This document shows positions 1 through 9,800 of a stretch of DNA of 64,000 nt, piece by piece (the first letter of the stretch is position 1; every line of letters starts with the position of its first letter). The DNA is from Streptomyces sp. LX-29 (lineage in GTDB: Bacteria; Actinomycetota; Actinomycetes; Streptomycetales; Streptomycetaceae): the NCBI RefSeq assembly GCF_029541745.1, contig NZ_CP089746.1, positions 5,217,559-5,281,558 of the forward strand, read 5' to 3'. Under the pieces are notes generated by a model, which saw only the letters and a list, made by a program, of their open reading frames with translations, was not told the DNA's origin and did not search any database. The position numbers and the translations under genes are program-made.

Positions 1-1
1 G

Positions 2-1930
2 TACTGGCTGGACGTCCGGCCGAGCGCCGCGGCCGCGCCGTCCGCGACGAGCGACACCGACCGCTTCTGGGAGGCCGTGGAGCGGGAGGACCTCGACTCG
101 CTGGCGGCCACCCTGGACGTCGACGGCGAAGGCGCCCTGGAGGCACTGCTTCCGGCGCTCTCGACGTGGCACCGGCAGCAGCGTGCGCGCTCGGCGGTGG
201 ACGGCTGGCGCTACCGGATAACCTGGAAGCCGGTCGGCGACCGCGCGGCCGGTGCCCTGGAGGGCCGCTGGCTGGTCGTCGCCCCGGCGGCGGCCGGGAC
301 GCCGTGGGCCGAGGCCGTCGCACGGACGCTGGCCGAGCGCGGTGCCGAGGCACGGCTGATCGAGCTGGGCGCCGGGAGTGACCGCGGGTCGGTGGCCGAG
401 CGGCTGCGGGCCGAGAGCGGCGACGCCGCCGTGGCGGGCGTGTTCTCGCTGCTGGCGCTCGCCGAGGACGGCGGGCTGCTCGCTTCCGCCGCCCTGGTGC
501 AGGCGTTGGGTGACGCGGGCGTGGACGCGCCGCTGTGGGTGGCCACGCGTGGTGCGGTGTCCGTCGGCCGGTCCGACGCGCCGGTGGACCCGGTGCAGGC
601 GCGGGTCTGGGGTCTGGGTCGGGCGGCGGCGCTGGAGCTGCCGGAGCGCTGGGGCGGACTCATCGACCTGCCCACCCTGCCGGAGACGCCGGACGAGCGG
701 GCGCTGTCCCGGCTCGCCGGACTGCTCTCCGACCGTGGCGGTGAGGACCAGCTCGCGGTCCGCTCCGCCGGAGTCTTCGGGCGCCGGTTGGTGCGGGCCT
801 CGGTGCCCGCCGAGGCCGGGCGGACCTGGCGGCCGGGCGCCGGCACGGTGCTGGTCACCGGGGGCACCGGCGCGCTGGGTGCGCGGGTCGCCCGTTGGCT
901 GGTGGGCCAGGGTGCCGAGCACCTGGTGCTGACGAGCCGTCGGGGTCTGGACGCGCCGGGCGCCGCGGAACTCCGTGACGAGCTGGCGGAGCTGGGCGCC
1001 CGGGTCACCGTCGCGGCGTGCGACGTGGCCGACCGGGACGCGCTGGCCGCGCTGCTGGCGGACATCCCCGCCGAGCACCCGCTGACCGCCGTGGTGCACA
1101 CCGCCGGTGTGCTGGACGACGGTGTGCTGGACGCGCTGACGCCGGAGCGGTTCGCGAGTGTTCTGCGGGCCAAGGCGGAGGCCGCGGCCCATCTGGACGA
1201 GCTGACGCGTGAGCTGGACCTGTCCGCGTTCGTGCTGTTCTCCTCGATCTCCGGGACGCTGGGCGCCGCCGGTCAGGCCAACTACGGAGCGGCGAACGCC
1301 TTCCTGGACGCGCTGGCCGAGCGTCGGCGTGCCGAGGGGCTGCCGGCGACGTCGATCGCGTGGGGTCCGTGGGCCGAGGGCGGCATGGCCGCCGACGAGG
1401 CCCTGGAGCAGCGCATGCGGCGCGGCGGACTCCCGCCGATGGACGCCGGTCTCGCGATCGACGCCCTCCAGCGGGCCCTGGACCTGGACGACCCGGTGCT
1501 GGCCGTCGCGGACGTCGACTGGTCCCGCTTCGCGCCCGACTTCACGGCCGTACGGCCCAGCCCGCTCTTCGCCGAGCTGCCGGAGGCCCGTCCGGCCCCG
1601 GCCGACGCGGCGGAGCCGGGCGCGGCCGCGGGCGGCTCCTCGCTCGCGGAGCGGCTGGCCGGGCTCTCCCCGGCCGAGCGGGACCGCGCGCTGCTGGAGC
1701 TGGTCCGCACCCATGTGGCCGACGTGCTCGGGCACGACGGCTCGGGGTCGGTCGGCGCCGACCGGGCCTTCCGCGAGCTGGGCTTCGACTCGCTGACCGC
1801 GGTCGAGCTGCGCAACCGGCTCGGCGCCGCCAGCGGCGTGCGGCTGCCGGCGACGCTGGTCTTCGACTACCCGACCGCCGCGTCGCTCGCCGGTTACCTG
1901 CGCGACGAGCTGGTGGGCACCGAGAGCGCC
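2..1930 (+). other. PKS module A (partial): AT C-terminus, KR, ACP
   Basis: Only the end of the module is in the window. The dimerization-element helix (DRFWEAVEREDLDSLA, about 59-110) precedes the KR structural half (from about 206). The NADPH site TGGTGALG is at about 855. The KR has the LDD motif (HTAGVLDDG), giving B-type stereochemistry, with Ser, Tyr (codon 1283) and Asn of the catalytic set present. The ACP phosphopantetheine Ser (GFDSL) is codon 1790. With no DH, the beta-carbon leaves as a hydroxyl. The extender cannot be read because the AT body is outside the window. Confidence 0.9.
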
Positions 1931-4900
1931 GCCACCCCGGAGGCGGCCCCGGCCGCGCCGGCCGACGACGACCCGATCGCGATCGTGGCGATGAGCTGCC
2001 GCTTCCCCGGCGGTGTGCGCACCCCCGAGGAGCTGTGGGCGCTGCTCACCTCCGGCGGGGACGCCATCGCGGAGTTCCCGACCGACCGCGGCTGGGACCT
2101 GGAGAAGCTCTACGACCCGGACCCGGACCGACAGGGCACCTTCTACGCCCGGGAGGGCGGATTCCTCTACGACGCCGGCCAGTTCGACGCGGCGTTCTTC
2201 GGGATCTCGCCACGTGAGGCGCTGGCGATGGACCCGCAGCAGCGGCTGCTGCTGGAGACGTCGTGGGAGGCGTTCGAGCGGGCCGGCATCGACCCGGCCA
2301 CCCTGCGCGGCACCTCCGCCGGTGTCTTCGTCGGCTCCAACGGGCAGGACTACGACTCCGCGCTGCGCGACATCCCCGAGGGCGTCGAGGGCTACCTCGG
2401 CACCGGCAACGCGGCCAGCGTGGTCTCCGGCCGGCTCGCCTACACCTTCGGCCTGGAGGGCCCGGCGGTCACCGTCGACACCGCCTGCTCCTCCTCGCTG
2501 GTGGCGCTGCACTGGGCGATCCAGGCGCTGCGCAACGGCGAGTGCTCGCTGGCGCTGGCGGGCGGCGTGACCGTCATGTCCAGCCCCGGCGCGTACATCG
2601 AGTTCAGCCGGCAGCGCGGGCTCGCCCCCGACGGGCGCTGCAAGGCGTTCGCGGCGGCCGCCGACGGCACCGGTTGGGGCGAGGGCGTCGGCATGCTGCT
2701 GGTCGAGCGGCTGTCCGACGCGCGGCGCAACGGCCACCCGGTCCTGGCGATCGTGCGCGGCTCGGCCATCAACCAGGACGGCGCCAGCAACGGCCTGACC
2801 GCCCCCAACGGCCCCGCGCAGCAGCGCGTCATCCGGCAGGCCCTGGCCAGTGCCGGGCTGGCCGCCGGGGATGTGGACGCGGTCGAGGCGCACGGCACCG
2901 GCACCCGCCTCGGCGACCCGATCGAGGCGCAGGCCCTGCTGGCCACCTACGGCCAGGGCCGGGACGCGGACCGGCCGCTCCACGTGGGCGCCATCAAGTC
3001 CAACATCGGTCACACCCAGGCCGCCGCCGGCGTCGCCGGCGTCATCAAGATGGTGCTGGCCATGCGGCACGGCGTGCTGCCGCCGTCGCTGCACGTGGAC
3101 GCGCCGACCCCGCACGTCGACTGGTCGGCGGGCGCCGTCTCGCTGCTGACCGAGAACACCCCGTGGCCGGAGACCGGCCGCCCGCGCCGCGCGGGCGTGT
3201 CCTCCTTCGGCTTCAGCGGCACCAACGCGCACACCGTGTTGGAGCAGGCGCCCGAGCAGGTGCCGGCCCCGGCCGCCGCCGAGCGGCAGCCGGTGGTGCG
3301 GCCGGAGGTGCTCGCCTGGCCGCTGTCGGCCAGGAGCGCCGACGCGCTGCGCGCCCAGGCCGAGCGGCTGCGCGCCCACGTGGCCGCCGACGAGACGCTG
3401 CGCCCGCTGGACCTGGCGTACGCGCTGGCCACCACCCGCTCCGCGCTGGAGCACCGCGCGGTGGTCACCGGCGCCGACCGGGAGCGGCTGCTGGCGGGCC
3501 TCACGGCGCTGGCGCGCGGCGAGTCCGCGACCCACGTCGTCCAGGGCACGCCCACCGAGGGCCGCACCGCGGTGCTCTTCACCGGCCAGGGCAGCCAGCG
3601 GCTGGGCATGGGCCGCGAGCTGTACACGGCGAGCCCGGTGTTCGCCGAGGCGCTGGACGCGGTGAGCGCCGAGCTCGACCGACACCTGGACCGTCCGCTC
3701 TACGAGGTGCTGTTCGGCCAGGACGCCGCCGAGCTGGACCGGACGGGCTTCACCCAGCCCGCCCTGTTCGCCGTCGAGGTCGCCCTGTACCGGCTGGCCG
3801 AGGCCGCCGGGGTGCGGCCGGACTTCCTGGCCGGCCACTCCATCGGCGAGCTCGCCGCCGCCCATGTCTCCGGCGTGCTGTCGCTGGAGCACGCGGCCTC
3901 CCTGGTGGCGGCGCGCGGCCGACTGATGCAGGCGCTGCCCGCAGGCGGCGCGATGATCGCGCTCCAGGCCACCGAGGAGGAGGTCCTGCCGCTGCTGGCC
4001 GGCCGCGAGCACGAGCTCGGGGTCGCCGCCGTCAACGGGCCGGAGTCCGTGGTGATCGCCGGTGCCGAGGGCGCGGCGCTGGAGGTCGCGGAGGAGCTCC
4101 GCGGCCGGGGCCGCAAGACCAAGCGGCTCACCGTCAGCCACGCCTTCCACTCCCCGCTGATGGACGGCATGCTCGCCGACTTCCGCAAGGTCGCCGAGAG
4201 CCTCACCTACGGCGAGCCGCGCATCCCGGTCGTCTCCACCGTCACCGGACGGCTCGTCACCGACGAGCTGGGCGACCCCGACTACTGGGTGCGCCACGCC
4301 CGCCAGGCCGTGCGCTTCCTCGACGCGGTCCGCACCCTGGAGGCCCAGGACGTCGCGACCTACCTGGAGCTCGGCCCGGACGGTGTGCTCACCGCCATGG
4401 CCCAGGACTGCGTCACCGCCGACGGCGCCGCCTTCGTGCCGGTGCTGCGCGGCGGCCGCCCCGAGCCGGAGACCCTGACCGGGGCGCTCGCGGCCCTGCA
4501 CGTGCGGGGCGCGGCCCTCGACTGGGAGGCGTGCTACGCCGGCACCGGCGCCACCCGTGTCGCGCTGCCCACCTACGCCTTCCAGCGCCGCCGCTACTGG
4601 CTGGAGGGCTCCGCGCAGCCGGCGCGGGGCGCCACGGCCACGGCCGTGGACCCGGTCGACGCCCGGTTCTGGGAGGCGATCGAGGCCGCCGACCTCGGCG
4701 CCCTCACCGAGGTCGTCGACCTCGACGCCGAGCAGCCGCTGAGCGCCCTGCTGCCCGCCCTGTCCGCCTGGCGGCGACGCCGGCGCGAGCAGGCCGAACT
4801 GGACGGCTGGCGCTACCGGGTGAGCTGGAAGCCGCTGGCCGAGCCGGAGACCGCCGCGCTCGTCACCGGCAGCTGGCTGGTGCCCGTGCCCGCCGAGCAC

Positions 4901-6829
4901 GCCGACACCCAGGCCGTACGGCGGCTCCTGGACGCGCTCGCCGACCGCGGCGCCCGGGTGACCCCGGTGCGGCTGACCGCGGCGGCCGGCCTGGACCGGG
5001 CGGCGCTGGTCGACGCGCTGCGCGAGGCCGCCGCCGGCGAGCCCGTCGACGGAGTGCTGTCCCTCCTCGCCCTGGCCGAGCGGCCGCACCCCGAGCACCC
5101 CGCGGTGCCCGCCGGGCTGCTGCTCACCTCGGTGCTGGTGCAGGCACTCGGAGACACCGCCGCCCTCGGCTGGGACGCGCCGCTGTGGTGCGTCACCACC
5201 GGCGCGGTCGCCACCGCCCCGTCCGAGCGCACCGGAAGCGCCGCCCAGGCGCAGATCTGGGGCCTCGGCCGGGTCGTCTCCCTGGAACACCCGGAGCGCT
5301 GGGGCGGCCTCGTCGACCTACCCGCCCCGTCCGCCACGCTCGACGAGCGGACCGCCGACCGGCTGGCCGCCGTCCTCGGCGGCTCCCTCGGCGACGGCCA
5401 CGAGGACCAGCTGGCGCTGCGCACGGTCGGCATCCTGGCCCGCCGCATCGGCCGCGCCGAGCCGGACACGGCGCCGGGCGAGCCCTGGCGGCCGCGCGGC
5501 ACGGTCCTGGTGACCGGCGGCACCGGCGCGCTCGGCGCGCACGTCGCCCGCTGGCTGGCGGGCAACGGCGCCGAGCACCTGGTGCTCGCCAGCCGCCGCG
5601 GCGCCGACGCGCCGGGCGCGGCCGCGCTGCGTGACGAACTGACCGCGCTGGGCGCCGAGGTCACCCTCGCCGCCTGCGACGTCACCGACCGGGAGGCGGT
5701 GGCCGGGCTGCTGGCCGCCGTGCCCGCGCGGACCCCGCTGACCGCCGTGGTGCACACGGCGGGCGCCGGGCAGTTCGCGCCGCTCGCCGAGACCGGCCCG
5801 GCGGACGTCGCCGAGGTGGTGGCCGCCAAGGTCGCCGGCGCCGTCCACCTGGACGCGCTGCTCGGCGAGGCCGAACTGGACGCCTTCGTGCTCTTCTCGT
5901 CGATCGCCGGCGTGTGGGGCAGCGGCGGCCAGGGCGCCTACGCGGCGGCCAACGCCTTCCTCGACGCGCTGGCCGAGCGGCGCCGGGCCCGCGGGCTCAC
6001 CGCCACCTCGGTGGCCTGGGGCCCGTGGGCGGACGGCGGCCTGGTCGCCGACGACGAGGCGGCCGAACAACTGCGCCGCCGCGGCCTGCCGGTGATGGCC
6101 CCGCACTCCGCGATCGCCGCACTCCAGCAGGCGCTGGACGGCGACGAGACCACGGTGACCGTCGCCGACGTCGACTGGGAGCGTTTCGCGCCCGCCTTCA
6201 CCGCGGCCCGCCCCCGCCCGCTCATCGCGGACCTGCCCGAGGTCCGCGAGGCGCTGGCGGAACCGGCCGCGGAGGCGACGGAGACCGCCGGCGAGGACGC
6301 CGGGTCGCTGGCCGAGCGGCTGGCCGGACTCAGCGGCCCCGAGGCCGCGCAGGCACTGCTCGACCTGGTCCGCACCCATGTCGCGGCCGTCCTCGGCCAC
6401 GACGGGATCGGGGAGATCCAGGAGGGCCGGGCGTTCAAGGAGCTGGGCTTCGACTCGCTCACCGCCGTGGAACTCCGCAATCGCCTCGACGCGGCCACCG
6501 GACGGCGACTCCCGGCCACCCTGGTATTCGACTACCCCACGCCCGGGGCGCTCGCCGACCAGCTGCGTGCGGAAATCCTGGGCGAGGACACCACTCCGGA
6601 ACTTCCGGCACTCGCGGAAATCGACCGGCTGGAATTCACTCTCACCAACGTCCCCGCCGACAGCGCGGAACGGGCGAAGGTCACGGCGCGACTCGAAGCG
6701 CTGCTGCGGACGTGGAACGAGGCCGATAACCCGGCGTCCGGAAACGCGAACGACGACGAACTCGAAATCGATTCGGCCTCCGCCGAAGACATCTTCGACA
6801 TCATCAACAATGAATTCGGAAGGTCCTGA
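2..6829 (+). CDS. Type I modular PKS, 5'-truncated: (module A) KR-ACP, (module B) KS-AT-KR-ACP, C-terminal docking
   Basis: Partial gene. The reading frame is open from base 2 and already encodes the C-terminal end of an AT domain (YWLD), so the GTG at 77 is internal and the true start lies upstream. 2275 residues are visible, counted from base 2. Order: KR of module A (catalytic Tyr residue 428), ACP (Ser 597), KS (Cys 829), malonyl AT (Ser 1280), KR (Tyr 1980), ACP (Ser 2152). The tail from about 6595 has two predicted helices and an acidic end (SASAEDIFDIINNEFG), the usual C-terminal docking type that meets an N-terminal coiled coil such as that of gene 2. It elongates a chain by two ketide units, both reduced to hydroxyls. 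Gene 2 follows after 47 bp, so co-transcription is likely. No DH, ER or TE is present in the visible part. Confidence 0.95.
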   Translation, partial: YWLDVRPSAAAAPSATSDTDRFWEAVEREDLDSLAATLDVDGEGALEALLPALSTWHRQQRARSAVDGWRYRITWKPVGDRAAGALEGRWLVVAPAAAGTPWAEAVARTLAERGAEARLIELGAGSDRGSVAERLRAESGDAAVAGVFSLLALAEDGGLLASAALVQALGDAGVDAPLWVATRGAVSVGRSDAPVDPVQARVWGLGRAAALELPERWGGLIDLPTLPETPDERALSRLAGLLSDRGGEDQLAVRSAGVFGRRLVRASVPAEAGRTWRPGAGTVLVTGGTGALGARVARWLVGQGAEHLVLTSRRGLDAPGAAELRDELAELGARVTVAACDVADRDALAALLADIPAEHPLTAVVHTAGVLDDGVLDALTPERFASVLRAKAEAAAHLDELTRELDLSAFVLFSSISGTLGAAGQANYGAANAFLDALAERRRAEGLPATSIAWGPWAEGGMAADEALEQRMRRGGLPPMDAGLAIDALQRALDLDDPVLAVADVDWSRFAPDFTAVRPSPLFAELPEARPAPADAAEPGAAAGGSSLAERLAGLSPAERDRALLELVRTHVADVLGHDGSGSVGADRAFRELGFDSLTAVELRNRLGAASGVRLPATLVFDYPTAASLAGYLRDELVGTESAATPEAAPAAPADDDPIAIVAMSCRFPGGVRTPEELWALLTSGGDAIAEFPTDRGWDLEKLYDPDPDRQGTFYAREGGFLYDAGQFDAAFFGISPREALAMDPQQRLLLETSWEAFERAGIDPATLRGTSAGVFVGSNGQDYDSALRDIPEGVEGYLGTGNAASVVSGRLAYTFGLEGPAVTVDTACSSSLVALHWAIQALRNGECSLALAGGVTVMSSPGAYIEFSRQRGLAPDGRCKAFAAAADGTGWGEGVGMLLVERLSDARRNGHPVLAIVRGSAINQDGASNGLTAPNGPAQQRVIRQALASAGLAAGDVDAVEAHGTGTRLGDPIEAQALLATYGQGRDADRPLHVGAIKSNIGHTQAAAGVAGVIKMVLAMRHGVLPPSLHVDAPTPHVDWSAGAVSLLTENTPWPETGRPRRAGVSSFGFSGTNAHTVLEQAPEQVPAPAAAERQPVVRPEVLAWPLSARSADALRAQAERLRAHVAADETLRPLDLAYALATTRSALEHRAVVTGADRERLLAGLTALARGESATHVVQGTPTEGRTAVLFTGQGSQRLGMGRELYTASPVFAEALDAVSAELDRHLDRPLYEVLFGQDAAELDRTGFTQPALFAVEVALYRLAEAAGVRPDFLAGHSIGELAAAHVSGVLSLEHAASLVAARGRLMQALPAGGAMIALQATEEEVLPLLAGREHELGVAAVNGPESVVIAGAEGAALEVAEELRGRGRKTKRLTVSHAFHSPLMDGMLADFRKVAESLTYGEPRIPVVSTVTGRLVTDELGDPDYWVRHARQAVRFLDAVRTLEAQDVATYLELGPDGVLTAMAQDCVTADGAAFVPVLRGGRPEPETLTGALAALHVRGAALDWEACYAGTGATRVALPTYAFQRRRYWLEGSAQPARGATATAVDPVDARFWEAIEAADLGALTEVVDLDAEQPLSALLPALSAWRRRRREQAELDGWRYRVSWKPLAEPETAALVTGSWLVPVPAEHADTQAVRRLLDALADRGARVTPVRLTAAAGLDRAALVDALREAAAGEPVDGVLSLLALAERPHPEHPAVPAGLLLTSVLVQALGDTAALGWDAPLWCVTTGAVATAPSERTGSAAQAQIWGLGRVVSLEHPERWGGLVDLPAPSATLDERTADRLAAVLGGSLGDGHEDQLALRTVGILARRIGRAEPDTAPGEPWRPRGTVLVTGGTGALGAHVARWLAGNGAEHLVLASRRGADAPGAAALRDELTALGAEVTLAACDVTDREAVAGLLAAVPARTPLTAVVHTAGAGQFAPLAETGPADVAEVVAAKVAGAVHLDALLGEAELDAFVLFSSIAGVWGSGGQGAYAAANAFLDALAERRRARGLTATSVAWGPWADGGLVADDEAAEQLRRRGLPVMAPHSAIAALQQALDGDETTVTVADVDWERFAPAFTAARPRPLIADLPEVREALAEPAAEATETAGEDAGSLAERLAGLSGPEAAQALLDLVRTHVAAVLGHDGIGEIQEGRAFKELGFDSLTAVELRNRLDAATGRRLPATLVFDYPTPGALADQLRAEILGEDTTPELPALAEIDRLEFTLTNVPADSAERAKVTARLEALLRTWNEADNPASGNANDDELEIDSASAEDIFDIINNEFGRS
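1970..6590 (+). other. PKS module B: KS-AT(malonyl)-KR(A-type)-ACP
   Basis: The KS begins at PIAIVAMSC; its active Cys (DTACSSS) is codon 2486, with HGTGT and NIGHT histidines present. The AT has GHSIG (Ser codon 3839) and HAFH, the malonyl-CoA signature. A dimerization element (DARFWEAIEAADLGAL) joins AT to KR. The KR lacks LDD (HTAGAGQFA) and has Trp eight residues before the catalytic Tyr (codon 5939), which marks an A-type ketoreductase giving the L-hydroxyl. ACP Ser is codon 6455. Expected outcome: CH(OH)-CH2 of opposite configuration to modules A, F, H and K. Confidence 0.9.
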
Positions 6830-6860
6830 CGTGATGACCGCTCACATTCCGACTCTTTCC

Positions 6861-6866
6861 AGGGGG
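6861..6866 (+). promoter_or_regulatory. Ribosome binding site of gene 2
   Basis: AGGGGG lies 10 bases before the GTG at 6877. It supports that start, which gives a complete docking coiled coil (VATANEEKLLDNLKW...). The 47-bp gap from gene 1 shows no convincing promoter or terminator, only a 4-bp GTGA/TCAC inverted repeat. Confidence 0.7.
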
Positions 6867-6876
6867 TGACGTTTCA

Positions 6877-9800
6877 GTGGCTACCGCGAACGAAGAGAAG
6901 CTTCTCGACAACCTGAAGTGGATGACCACTGAGCTGCGCCGGGCTCGCCGCCGCCTGACCGAGGTGGAAGCGGACGCGCAGGAACCGATCGCGATCGTCG
7001 CGATGAGCTGCCGCTTCCCCGGCGACGTGACGTCCCCCGAGGACCTGTGGCGCCTGGTGGACGAGGGCGGCGACGCCGTCTCCGGCTTCCCCGCCGACCG
7101 CGGCTGGGACATCGAGGGGCTGGCCGACCCCGACCCCGACCGCAAGGGCACGTTCTACAACAGCGGCGGCGGCTTCCTCGCCGGCGCGGCCGAGTTCGAC
7201 CCGGCGTTCTTCGGCATCTCGCCCCGCGAGGCCCTCGCCATGGACCCGCAGCAGCGGCTGCTGCTGGAGACCTCCTGGGAGGTCTTCGAGCGGGCCGGCA
7301 TCGACCCGGCCACCCTGCGCGGCAGCAAGACCGGCGTCTACGTCGGCGCCGCCGCCATGGGCTACGGCAACGACCTCCAGGGCGCCCCCGAAGGGCTGGA
7401 GGGCCTGCTCCTGACCGGCGGCGCCACCAGCGTGCTGTCCGGCCGGATCGCCTACACCTTCGGCCTGGAGGGCCCGGCCGCCACCATCGACACCGCCTGC
7501 TCCTCCTCGCTGGTCGCGCTCCACTGGGCGGCCCAGGCGCTGCGCACCCGCGAGTGCTCGCTGGCGCTGGTCGGCGGCGTCACGGTGATGCCCAACCCCG
7601 ATGTCTTCGTGGAGTTCAGCCGGCAGCGCGGCCTCGCCCCCGACGGCCGCTGCAAGTCCTTCGCCGCCTCCGCCGACGGCACCGGCTGGTCCGAGGGCGT
7701 CGGCGTGCTGCTGGTCGAGCGGCTCTCCGACGCGCGGAAGAACAGCCACCAGGTGCTGGCCGTCGTCCGCGGCTCCGCCGTCAACCAGGACGGCGCCAGC
7801 AACGGCCTGACCGCCCCCAACGGCCCCTCCCAGCAGCGCGTCATCCGGCAGGCCCTGGAGAACGCCCGGCTGTCGGCCGCCGAGGTCGACGTGGTCGAGG
7901 CGCACGGCACCGGCACCACCCTGGGCGACCCGATCGAGGCCCAGGCACTCCTCGCGACGTACGGCCAGGAGCGGCCCGAGGGCCGGCCGCTGTGGCTCGG
8001 CTCGCTCAAGTCCAACCTCGGCCACACCCAGGCCGCCGCCGGCGTCGCCGGCATCATCAAGATGGTCAAGGCCATCGAGCACGGGGTGCTGCCCAAGACC
8101 CTGCACGTGGACGAGCCCACCCCCAACGTCGACTGGTCCACCGGTGAGGTCGCGCTGCTGACCGAGGCCCGAACCTGGCCGGAGACGGGCCAGCCGCGCC
8201 GCGTCGGCATATCGGCGTTCGGCGTGAGCGGCACCAACGCCCACACCATCCTGGAGCAGGCTCCCGAGCCGACCGCCGAGGAGGAGGACGCGCCCGCCGC
8301 CCCGGCCCCGGCCGCCACCGCCGCCGTCCTGCCCTGGACCCTCTCCGCCAGGAGCGAGGCCGCGCTGCGCGAGAGCGCCCGGCGCCTCGCCGCCCGACTC
8401 GACGGCGCCGCCCACCCCGTCGCCGACGTCGCCCACTCCCTGGCCGTCGGCCGCGCCGCCCTGGAGCGCCGCGCCGCCGTCGTCGCCGTCGACCACGACG
8501 GCTTCCGCGCGGCCCTGGACGCCCTGGCGCGCGGCGAGTCCGCGCCTGGCCTGGTCGAGGGCACGGCCACCGGCGGCAAGACGGCGTTCCTGTTCACCGG
8601 TCAGGGCAGCCAGCGACCGGGCATGGGCCGTGAGCTGTACGACGCCTACCCGGCGTTCGCGGACGCCCTGGACGCGGTCTGCGGCGAGCTGGACCGGCAC
8701 CTGGACCGGCCGCTGAAGACCGTGCTGTTCGGCGACGACGCCGAGGCCCTGGACCGGACCGGGTACACCCAGCCCGCGCTCTTCGCCCTCGAGGTGGCGC
8801 TCTACCGCCTCGTCGAGGCGTGGGGCGTCACGGCCGACTTCCTGTCCGGCCACTCCATCGGCGAGCTGGCCGCCGCCCATGTCGCGGGCGTTCTCTCGCT
8901 GTCCGATGCGGCGAAGCTGGTGGCCGCGCGCGGCCGGCTGATGCAGGCGCTTCCGGCCGGTGGCGCGATGATCGCGGTGCAGGCGTCGGAGGACGAGGTC
9001 CTGCCGCTGCTCACCGACGGCGTCAGCATCGCCGCCCTCAACGGCCCGCAGTCCGTGGTCGTCGCGGGTGACGAGGACGCGGCGCTCGCCATCGCCGCGG
9101 GCTTCGAGGCGCAGGGTCGTAAGACCAAGCGCCTCACCGTCTCGCACGCCTTCCACTCGCCCCGTATGGACGCGATGTTGGACGACTTCCGCGCGGTCGC
9201 CGAGACCCTCACCTACGAGGCCCCGCGCATCCCGATCGTCTCCAACCTCACCGGCACCGTGGTCCCGGCCAAGGAGATCACCACCGCCGACTTCTGGGTC
9301 CGGCACGTCCGCGAGGCGGTGCGCTTCCTCGACGGCGTCCGTGCCCTGGAGGCGCAGAACGTCACCACCTTCGTGGAGCTGGGCCCCGACGGCGTCCTCT
9401 CCGCCATGGGCCAGGAGTGCCTCACCGGCACCGAGGCCGCCTTCGTACCCGTGCTCCGCAAGGACCGCCCGGAGGCCGAGGCGCTGACGACCGCCGTCGC
9501 GCGGGCCCACGTCCGCGGCGTGCGGATCGACTGGGCCGCGTACTTCGCCGGCACCGGCGCGGGGCCCGTCGACCCGGCCGTGCTGGCCGCGCTGCCCACC
9601 TACCCCTTCGAGCACCAGCGGTTCTGGCTGGCGCCGGGCGCGCCCACCGGCGATGTGACCGCCGCGGGCCTGGAGTCGGCGGACCACCCGCTGCTCGGCG
9701 CGGCGGTGCCGCTCGCCGAGAGCGACGGCTTCCTGTTCACCGGGCGGCTCGGCCTCGACACCCACCCGTGGCTGGCCGACCACACCGTCATGGGCTCGGT

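Noticed and set aside
77..79. GTG at 77 as start of gene 1
   Set aside because: The frame is open to base 2 and encodes the end of an AT domain (YWLD) before 77, so this codon is inside a gene that begins upstream.
6830..6876. Promoter or terminator between genes 1 and 2
   Set aside because: Only a 4-bp inverted repeat and a ribosome site are present; nothing resembles a -35/-10 pair.
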